Below are positions 1 to 4,565 of a stretch of DNA of 12,064 nucleotides, piece by piece. Under the pieces are notes generated by a model that ran no database searches, was not told the DNA's origin, and was given only the letters and a program-made list of their open reading frames with translations. Source of the stretch: CAIUSP01 sp040375675 (GTDB taxonomy: Bacteria; Actinomycetota; Thermoleophilia; Solirubrobacterales; 70-9); the NCBI GenBank assembly GCA_040375675.1, contig JBEIRY010000050.1, positions 1-12,064 of the forward strand, read 5' to 3'. Positions within the stretch are counted from its first letter, which is position 1. Each line of letters starts with the position of its first letter. The position numbers and the translations under genes were made by a program.

Positions 1-551
1 GCCAGCTCCACTGATGGCGGGAGAGACAGCCTCTCATTGCGCCCTCTGCCGGTTTGCCTCGGGCCCTGTCTGCGCCTCAGCGCACGGCTGTAGGGCAGAT
101 CGAGAGTCTCGGAGAGGGCAATCGCGATCTCCTCGGCCGGATCGAAGCCGCGAACCAGCCAGCGCAGCGGCGCGGGTGGCACGGGGACGACGGTGGGACG
201 GCTTTCGAGCAGTGCGGGCAAGGAGTGCCGGATCGCCCGCTCGATCAAACGAGCCGCCTCGGCTGCGGCGGCGAGGTGCTTGCGGAACTTGAGGGACCTG
301 ACCAGATCGCCTGCCACTCCTTCATACGGCCCGGCGGCGAGGACCTTGCTGACCCCTCCCGGTCCGATCTCCAGGAGCGAATCGGAGGCGCAAGTGCGAG
401 TGCGGGCAAGGCAGCCAGAGCAGAGCGAACATCCGCCACTTGGCGCGCGGTCACAAAGCAGGCACAGCGGGGGCAAAGCGAGCGAGCCGAGAGTCGCAAA
501 CGCGCTGATCCCCTTGATGCCGCCGTCGGTGAGCACCGATCGATCCAACAC
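1..551 (-). CDS. comF: ComF family phosphoribosyltransferase-like protein (partial, C-terminus beyond the window)
   Basis: About 183 residues are visible; the frame is still open at position 1, so the C-terminus is missing. An N-terminal Cys-rich segment begins PLCLLCDRAP and carries further CxxC pairs (Cys at about residues 30, 33, 41, 44, 47 and 54), as in the zinc-finger part of ComF/GntX proteins. The ComF body follows: AAGPYEGVAGDLVRSLKF (about 71-89), then VVPVPPAPLRWLVRGFDPAE (about 121-140), then RRRQGPRQTGRGRNER, matching the family pattern PVP...RGF...R...Q...R...N. The PRPP-binding loop would lie outside the window. ComF proteins are linked to DNA uptake in naturally competent bacteria, but in most actinobacteria the role is unproven. 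The frame opens after a stop at 588-590, 53 bp below the nucleotidyltransferase. I took GTG at 551, but TTG at 548 or GTG at 536 are equally possible because none has a strong ribosome binding site. A hairpin (549-569) overlaps the chosen start. Confidence 0.82.
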   Translation of the reverse strand, partial: MLDRSVLTDGGIKGISAFATLGSLALPPLCLLCDRAPSGGCSLCSGCLARTRTCASDSLLEIGPGGVSKVLAAGPYEGVAGDLVRSLKFRKHLAAAAEAARLIERAIRHSLPALLESRPTVVPVPPAPLRWLVRGFDPAEEIAIALSETLDLPYSRALRRRQGPRQTGRGRNERLSLPPSVEL

Positions 552-569
552 CGGTCCGATGCACCGGTG
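549..569 (-). other. 7-bp inverted repeat at the nucleotidyltransferase/comF junction
   Basis: The arms CACCGGT (549-555) and ACCGGTG (563-569) are perfect complements around a 7-base loop. The structure lies about 35 bases past the nucleotidyltransferase stop and covers the most upstream possible comF start (GTG, 549-551). It could be an intercistronic terminator without a U-tract, an RNA processing site, or a structure that hides the start codon. No T-run follows on either strand. That the pairing exists is seen directly; its role is inferred. Confidence 0.35.
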
Positions 570-604
570 GCCTGAAGATGTGGCGGGCTAGTGACTCGAG
601 TCGC

Positions 605-1630
605 TCAAGAGTCGATACCGAAGATCTCGTCGCTCACGGTCGCACCGGGCTCGACCCTCGCGCCGGCCAGCAGAACCGAGCCGATCACCTTCGCGCCGTC
701 GCCGATAGAGGCGCCGTCGCCGATGGCGGTCGGCCCGTGGATCTCACAGCCAGCGCCGAAGTGGACACCTTCGCCGATCAAGACCGGCGGGTCCAGCTTC
801 GCCTCGGCGAGGTCAGGCTGGCCAACCACCGTGATGCCTTCTGCGGCTTGCTTACCGGGCATATCGACCCGCACCAGACCGCGCAGGGCGTCGTGGTTGC
901 TGGTCAAGAGCTCGTCGAGCGAGCCGATGTCGTTCCAGTAGTCGGTGATCTCGTGAGCGCGCATCTCGGCCTCGCCTGCCAACAGATCAGGAAAGACGTC
1001 CATCGCCCAATCCACGAAGCCGTCGGGCTGGTCGTCGGGGCCTGCGGGACTCTTGTGGCCTGCAGGAGGGAAGTGATCGAAGATCGAGTTGTCGAAGAGA
1101 TAGATGCCGCAGTTGGCGAGACTCGAGAGCTCATCGCCACGCGCAGGCTTTTCCTGGAAGCCTTCTATCCGCCCGTCGCCGTCGGTGACGATCACTCCGA
1201 ACTCGGATGGGTCATCGACCTGCTTGCAGGCGAGAGTGGCGACGGCGCCAGAGCTCCTGTGAGCCTCGATCAAAGCGGTGAGATCGACATCGGTCAGGGC
1301 ATCTCCAGAGATCACGCAGAAGCAGTCATCGCCGCCAGTGGTGAGGAACTCCGCCGCTTTCGCGACTCCGCCAGCAGTGCCCAGAGGCGCCGGCTCCTCA
1401 CTCCACTCGAGGCTGACCCCGTAGCCGGAGCCATCGCCGAATGCCTCGCGGAGAGCCTCAGGCATGTAGGAGACGTTGGCGATGACCTCCCCCACCCCGT
1501 GGCGCTCGAGCAGGGCGAGGACATGGCCCATCACCGGCCGATTGGCGACCGGCGCGAGGGGCTTCGGCATCAGGTTGGTCAGCGGGCGGAGCCGGGTACC
1601 GAACCCGGCTGCGAGAATCATCGCCCGCAT
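605..1630 (-). CDS. Sugar-phosphate nucleotidyltransferase (mannose-1-phosphate guanylyltransferase / glucose-1-phosphate nucleotidyltransferase type)
   Basis: A 341-residue protein that should transfer an NMP from NTP to a sugar 1-phosphate, giving a nucleotide sugar in the cytoplasm. The Rossmann-like NTP_transferase domain opens with MILAAGFGTRLRPLT (residues 4-18), followed by MPKPLAPV with the usual substrate-contacting Lys23. LGTAGG is at 83-88, the metal-binding Asp is in SGDALTD (108-114), FQEKP is at 158-162 and the ITDYWNDIGS segment at 228-237. Residues about 281-332 carry hexapeptide-like repeats (VLIGEGVHFGAGCEI, AIGDGASIGDGAKVIG) of a left-handed beta-helix, as in GMPP/GlmU-like enzymes. 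A Pro/Gly/Asp-rich stretch at about 188-204 looks like a loop insertion. The ATG lies 4 bp after the ahcY stop, so the two are probably co-transcribed. Sequence alone does not settle the sugar or nucleotide. A second enzyme of this class is at 9011-10048; they are recognisably related but clearly diverged. Confidence 0.88.
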   Translation of the reverse strand: MRAMILAAGFGTRLRPLTNLMPKPLAPVANRPVMGHVLALLERHGVGEVIANVSYMPEALREAFGDGSGYGVSLEWSEEPAPLGTAGGVAKAAEFLTTGGDDCFCVISGDALTDVDLTALIEAHRSSGAVATLACKQVDDPSEFGVIVTDGDGRIEGFQEKPARGDELSSLANCGIYLFDNSIFDHFPPAGHKSPAGPDDQPDGFVDWAMDVFPDLLAGEAEMRAHEITDYWNDIGSLDELLTSNHDALRGLVRVDMPGKQAAEGITVVGQPDLAEAKLDPPVLIGEGVHFGAGCEIHGPTAIGDGASIGDGAKVIGSVLLAGARVEPGATVSDEIFGIDS

Positions 1631-1634
1631 TCGA

Positions 1635-2906
1635 TCAAGTGCCCTGATCCCAGGAGGACAGGTACTTGGCCTGAACCTCGGTCAACTCGTCGATGTGCAC
1701 GCCGAGGGCAGCAAGCTTATGGCGCGCGATCATCGCGTCGACATCCTCGGGGACTGGGTAGACCTTCTTCTCGAGGTCAGCTGCGTTCTGGACCATCCAC
1801 TCCGAGGCGAGGGCCTGGTTGGCAAAGCTCATGTCCATCACTGCAGCGGGATGCCCCTCGGCGGCGGCCAGGTTGACCAGTCGGCCGTCGGCGAGCAGGA
1901 AGATCTCGCGACCGTCCTTGAGCTTGTGGCCGGTGACATGTGGGCGAGCCTCGAAGGTTTCCTCGGTCATCGCGTCGAGCTCATCCTTGTTGATCTCGAC
2001 ATCGAAGTGTCCGGCGTTGCAGACGATCGCGCCCGACTTCATCTCGGCGAACATGTCGCCGGCAACTGCGTCGCGGTTTCCGGTGACCGAGATGAACACG
2101 TCGCCACGCTTGGCGGCATCGAGTCCCGTGGTGACCTCGAATCCGTCCATCACGGCCTCGAGAGCCCTGACCGGATCGACCTCGCAGACGATCACGTGCG
2201 ATCCGTGGCCCTTGGCGCGCATCGCCACACCCTTGCCGCACCAGCCGTAGCCGATCACGACCACGGTCATGCCAGCGAGCAACACGTTGGTCGCGCGCAA
2301 GATGCCGTCGAGGGTGGACTGACCGGTTCCGTAACGGTTGTCGAAGAAGTGCTTGGTGTCGGCGTCGTTGACCGCGACGATCGGGTAGCCGAGTTTGCCC
2401 TCGCTTTCGAGTGCGCGCAGGCGGATCACACCGGTGGTGGTCTCCTCGGTGCCGCCGATCACGTGCTCGAGCAGATCGGTGCGGTCGCTGTGGAGAACCG
2501 AGACGACATCAGCCCCGTCGTCCATCGTGATCTGCGGCTTGCGCTCGACGGCTTGGGTGATGTGGCGGTAGTAGGTGTCGTTGTCCTCGCCGTGGATTGC
2601 GTAGACCTCGGCGCCGTAGCGGTCGACCAGAGCGGCGGCGACGTCGTCTTGCGTGGAGAGCGGGTTGGAGGCGCAAACGGCTACATCGGCGCCTCCGGCG
2701 ATCAGGGTGCGAACGAGGTTGGCGGTCTCGGTGGTGACGTGGAGACAGCAAACCATGGTGATCCCCTCGAAAGGCTTGGACTCGGAGAACTCCTCCTTGA
2801 TCCGGCGCAGCACCGGCATGTGGCGCTCGGCCCATTCGATCCGCTTCTGACCGTCGTCGGCGAGACCGATGTCAGCGATGTCGTGGTTCTTGGCGCTTGC
2901 TTCCAA
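1635..2906 (-). CDS. ahcY: Adenosylhomocysteinase (S-adenosyl-L-homocysteine hydrolase), archaeal-type short form
   Basis: A cytosolic NAD-dependent enzyme that splits S-adenosylhomocysteine into adenosine and homocysteine, recycling the by-product of SAM-dependent methylation. With the TTG start it has 423 residues. Motifs in order: CLHVTTETANL (54-64), SNPLSTQDDVAAAL (80-93), the catalytic-region segment PIVAVNDADTKHFFDNRYG (175-193) with Lys185 and Asp189, the NAD-binding GYGWCGKG (219-226), SVTGN (273-277), CNAGHFD (296-302), and NLAAAEGHP (345-353). The C-terminus ends at SSWDQGT and lacks the extended KPxxYRY tail of the eukaryotic/proteobacterial form; together with SNPLSTQDD this is the archaeal/Thermotoga style. 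The frame is open upstream to 3152, but those extra 82 codons look non-coding and overlap arfB. TTG at 2906 has AGGAG (2914-2918) 7 bases ahead and begins a family-like N-terminus (MEASAKNHDIADIGLADDGQ). It is divergent from arfB and 4 bp ahead of the nucleotidyltransferase. Confidence 0.95.
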   Translation of the reverse strand: MEASAKNHDIADIGLADDGQKRIEWAERHMPVLRRIKEEFSESKPFEGITMVCCLHVTTETANLVRTLIAGGADVAVCASNPLSTQDDVAAALVDRYGAEVYAIHGEDNDTYYRHITQAVERKPQITMDDGADVVSVLHSDRTDLLEHVIGGTEETTTGVIRLRALESEGKLGYPIVAVNDADTKHFFDNRYGTGQSTLDGILRATNVLLAGMTVVVIGYGWCGKGVAMRAKGHGSHVIVCEVDPVRALEAVMDGFEVTTGLDAAKRGDVFISVTGNRDAVAGDMFAEMKSGAIVCNAGHFDVEINKDELDAMTEETFEARPHVTGHKLKDGREIFLLADGRLVNLAAAEGHPAAVMDMSFANQALASEWMVQNAADLEKKVYPVPEDVDAMIARHKLAALGVHIDELTEVQAKYLSSWDQGT

Positions 2907-2913
2907 GGAATGT

Positions 2914-2918
2914 CTCCT
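2914..2918 (-). promoter_or_regulatory. Ribosome binding site that decides the TTG start of ahcY
   Basis: On the minus strand AGGAG stands 7 bases before TTG at 2906. No ATG or GTG in the same frame occurs at a sensible place, and the protein becomes family-like exactly from this codon. This supports a 423-residue product over the longer open frame reaching 3152. Confidence 0.7.
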
Positions 2919-2974
2919 GTTCGGTGGGCGCGGCTGATCCGCGCAAGGTGGATGGTTTGAGCTGCTGGAAGGCA

Positions 2975-2980
2975 AGAATA
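2975..2980 (-). promoter_or_regulatory. Possible -10 element for ahcY
   Basis: The minus strand reads TATTCT, the only A/T-rich hexamer with a -10-like pattern (TANNNT) in the spacer above ahcY. No convincing -35 sits 16-18 bases upstream; the hairpin at 2989-3008 occupies that region. Transcription from here would give a leader of about 60 bases. This is a weak call from pattern alone. Confidence 0.3.
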
Positions 2981-2988
2981 GGCACCCC

Positions 2989-3008
2989 GCAGGACTCTCG
3001 CCTCCTGC
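2989..3008 (-). other. 6-bp hairpin in the ahcY/arfB divergent spacer
   Basis: GCAGGA (2989-2994) and TCCTGC (3003-3008) pair perfectly around an 8-base loop. The inverted repeat lies in the 150-bp spacer between the divergent ahcY and arfB genes, just upstream of the ahcY -10 candidate. It could bind a dimeric regulator or form RNA structure if transcription of ahcY begins further up. I could not match it to the conserved core of the SAH riboswitch. Confidence 0.35.
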
Positions 3009-3045
3009 CCCTCGGGACGCGTCGCTGCCGCCCACGCATCCGGGT

Positions 3046-3056
3046 AAGTTGCGCAG
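3046..3056 (+). promoter_or_regulatory. Possible -10 element (TAAGTT) for a leaderless or near-leaderless arfB transcript
   Basis: TAAGTT fits the TANNNT pattern and ends about 6 bases before the ATG at 3057. In actinobacteria that spacing is typical of a -10 box whose transcript begins at the start codon itself. No clear -35 is visible. If the alternative GTG at 3075 is used instead, the same promoter would give a leader of roughly 18 bases containing a GGAGGAGAGG ribosome binding site. Confidence 0.4.
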
Positions 3057-3476
3057 ATGGAGGAGAGGCTGCGCGTGAAGAAGGGCTGCTCGATCCCGAT
3101 GTCGGAGATCGTGGTCCGTGCCTCTCGCAGCTCCGGACCCGGCGGACAGCACGCAAACGTGACCGCCTCGCGGATCGAAGCGAGCTTTCGGATATCCAGC
3201 TCGGACTCCCTGAACGCCACTCAGCGCAAGCGTCTTCAGGAGAGGTTCGGTGAGCGTGTGAGCGCTGTCTCCCAGGATGCGCGAAGCCAGGCGCGCAATC
3301 GCGAGGTCGCCCTAGAACGCCTTGCCGAGAAGATCGCTGAGGCGATCACCCCGCCCAAGCCACGACGCAAAACCCGCCCGACCCGCGCATCGAAGGAGAG
3401 GCGGTTGAAGGGAAAGAAAAAGCGCTCCGAGGTGAAGCGCGCCCGCCGAAGGCCGGGAGGCGACAGCGCGGAGTGA
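3057..3476 (+). CDS. arfB: Alternative ribosome-rescue factor / peptidyl-tRNA hydrolase ArfB (YaeJ/ICT1 type)
   Basis: A 139-residue, release-factor-like protein that should hydrolyse peptidyl-tRNA on ribosomes stalled at the end of a broken mRNA. The catalytic GGQ is at residues 29-31 in SSGPGGQHANVTASRIEASF. QDARSQARNREVALERL (73-89) corresponds to the conserved QEYRSQxxNRExAL of E. coli YaeJ. The tail from about 101 is strongly basic (KPRRKTRPTRASKERRLKGK and onward) and contains the family RPTRxSKERRL segment, which in ArfB enters the empty mRNA channel. Length matches the family (about 140) and there is no codon-recognition domain, which separates it from RF1/RF2. The Lys that usually follows the GGQHVN motif is Val here. 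ATG at 3057 was chosen; GTG at 3075 is a real alternative, since GGAGGAGAGG lies 6 bases before it and its N-terminus fits the E. coli start well. It is divergent from ahcY; the lipoprotein gene follows by 35 bp. Confidence 0.92.
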   Translation: MEERLRVKKGCSIPMSEIVVRASRSSGPGGQHANVTASRIEASFRISSSDSLNATQRKRLQERFGERVSAVSQDARSQARNREVALERLAEKIAEAITPPKPRRKTRPTRASKERRLKGKKKRSEVKRARRRPGGDSAE

Positions 3477-3480
3477 GAAA

Positions 3481-3494
3481 GGCCCCCGGGGGCC
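3481..3494. other. Perfect 14-bp GC palindrome between arfB and the lipoprotein gene
   Basis: GGCCCCCGGGGGCC is a perfect self-complementary sequence 4 bases after the arfB stop and just before the TAGACT promoter-like element. With no unpaired loop it is a poor intrinsic terminator and no T-run follows. It may be an operator-like site or chance in GC-rich DNA. Confidence 0.35.
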
Positions 3495-3495
3495 G

Positions 3496-3501
3496 TAGAC
3501 T
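3496..3501 (+). promoter_or_regulatory. Possible -10 element (TAGACT) for the lipoprotein gene
   Basis: TAGACT fits TANNNT and stands 10 bases before the ATG at 3512, so the transcript would have almost no leader. There is no ribosome binding site before that ATG, which agrees with leaderless expression. No -35 is recognisable because the 14-bp palindrome lies directly upstream. Confidence 0.45.
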
Positions 3502-3511
3502 GGCCCGTCAG

Positions 3512-4522
3512 ATGAACCTGCGTTCTGGCAAGCGGATCCTCCCTGTCGCGGCGATCTTCGCCGTCGCCTTCGTCACGATTGGATGCGGAGCAGGCGGCGA
3601 TCAGGAAGCTGCTTCTTGCGGAAACGAGGAGATAGCCGCTCTCTCGCCGTCGGGTGAAGGATTCAACACCTTCACCATGATCTTGAGACTCAACCAAACG
3701 GTTGATCTGGAGGAGTTCGCTAGACCGGGTCTCCGAGCGCTGATCCGCGACAGGGACGTTTTCGTGATCAACACGACCTACGCCGGAATGGACCCTTCGG
3801 AAGCGAGGTCCCTGCTCTCACAGGTGACACGTGAGTTCCCGTGTAACCGCGTCGTCTCGCTGAACTCACTCGGTCAGGACTCCGACAAGCCCGGGTACGA
3901 GTACGCGCTGGTCGGAGAGCCTGGACTCGGTGCAGTGATGGTCGACTGGGAGCCAGACACCGTTGCTCTCCTGGGAAAGAAAGCCTGGCACGAGTCCGTC
4001 TCGGCCAATGTCGCCGAGGCACGGGGACAGCTCGAATCCATCGCGAGTCGCCTGCCTGACGATTCGACGACTCGTGTGGGACTGGTGACCCAGTACGAGC
4101 AGGGATGGAACTACTCGACACTTGCGAGAGAATTGGAGCGGGTCAATCGGACGATCAGCAGGGATTTCCTCGGCTATCAGGTCGTGCAGACTCAGTACTC
4201 GTGCGGAGCGGGTAGCAGCAAGGGAATGGCGGATGTGGTCGCGAACCTGAGAGACAGTTACCGAGGGGCGCTCTCTGCCGAGAAGGCGCTCAGCCGTGAG
4301 GATTTCTTGGACCGCCTCGGCTTCGAGGTCTCGTTCAGTACCACCCCCGATGCCGGCGCAAGCGAGGTGGTGGAGGAGGACTCCCCGACCGACGCCGCTC
4401 AGTGCACGCAGGACATCCTCGCTGCCGGTGGATCGGCGGTGCTCTACTGGGCGACGCCTTCGGCGATCAAGGCGATGCTGAATACGCCGATCGGCAAGTC
4501 GCTCAGGAACTCTGCTTCCTGA
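3512..4522 (+). CDS. Predicted lipoprotein of unknown function
   Basis: I do not recognise this 336-residue protein. It begins with a textbook lipoprotein signal: positive residues (MNLRSGKR), a hydrophobic core ILPVAAIFAVAFVTIG (9-24), and Cys25 as the lipidated residue, followed by a short GAGGDQEAAS linker. It should therefore be anchored outside the membrane. The mature part has Cys36, Cys111, Cys231 and Cys298, which could form two disulfides. Alternating hydrophobic strands and helices (DVFVINTTYAGMDPSEARSL, VMVDWEP, TRVGLVTQYEQGWNYSTLAR) suggest an alpha/beta fold, possibly barrel-like. An acidic patch EVVEEDSPTD (285-294) precedes the last segment, GGSAVLYWATPSAIKAMLN. A GTG at 3473 overlapping the arfB stop (GTGA) gives 13 more residues; I rejected it because the signal peptide starts cleanly at 3512 next to a promoter-like TAGACT. 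It converges on the ABC permease gene (43 bp between stops). Confidence 0.8.
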   Translation: MNLRSGKRILPVAAIFAVAFVTIGCGAGGDQEAASCGNEEIAALSPSGEGFNTFTMILRLNQTVDLEEFARPGLRALIRDRDVFVINTTYAGMDPSEARSLLSQVTREFPCNRVVSLNSLGQDSDKPGYEYALVGEPGLGAVMVDWEPDTVALLGKKAWHESVSANVAEARGQLESIASRLPDDSTTRVGLVTQYEQGWNYSTLARELERVNRTISRDFLGYQVVQTQYSCGAGSSKGMADVVANLRDSYRGALSAEKALSREDFLDRLGFEVSFSTTPDAGASEVVEEDSPTDAAQCTQDILAAGGSAVLYWATPSAIKAMLNTPIGKSLRNSAS

Positions 4523-4523
4523 G
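4502..4523. terminator. Hairpin straddling the lipoprotein stop codon; candidate two-way terminator
   Basis: CTCAGGAA (4502-4509) and TTCCTGAG (4516-4523) form a perfect 8-bp stem with a 6-base loop, and the flanking G:T could add a wobble pair. The stop codon TGA lies inside the right arm. A smaller stem, CAGC/GCTG, follows at 4525-4535. The pair sits between two convergent genes, so it could stop transcription from both sides. No U-tract follows, which is common in high-GC actinobacteria but weakens the call. Confidence 0.45.
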
Positions 4524-4565
4524 TCAGCCGGGCTGGGAGTCGTGGCAGATGAACCCCCCTCCCCC

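Noticed and set aside
593..602. 10-bp palindrome GACTCGAGTC just below the nucleotidyltransferase stop
   Set aside because: Too short, with no loop, T-run or repeat copy nearby to distinguish it from chance.
578..1876. A 432-codon open frame on the plus strand opposite the nucleotidyltransferase
   Set aside because: Same reason: the minus strand carries a complete, well-matched enzyme and this frame has no recognisable domain.
1476..2960. A 494-codon open frame on the plus strand opposite ahcY and the end of the nucleotidyltransferase
   Set aside because: It mirrors the codon structure of the real minus-strand genes and its protein is low-complexity Val/Asp/Gly-rich text with no family features. 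Antisense frames stay open easily in this GC-rich DNA.
2907..3056. SAH or SAM riboswitch in front of ahcY
   Set aside because: The location is right but I could not line up the conserved core of the SAH riboswitch or the SAM-I/IV cores. Only a plain hairpin is visible, so it is listed as such.
2907..3152. 82-codon N-terminal extension of ahcY
   Set aside because: It overlaps the start of arfB, is not family-like, and TTG at 2906 has a good ribosome binding site.
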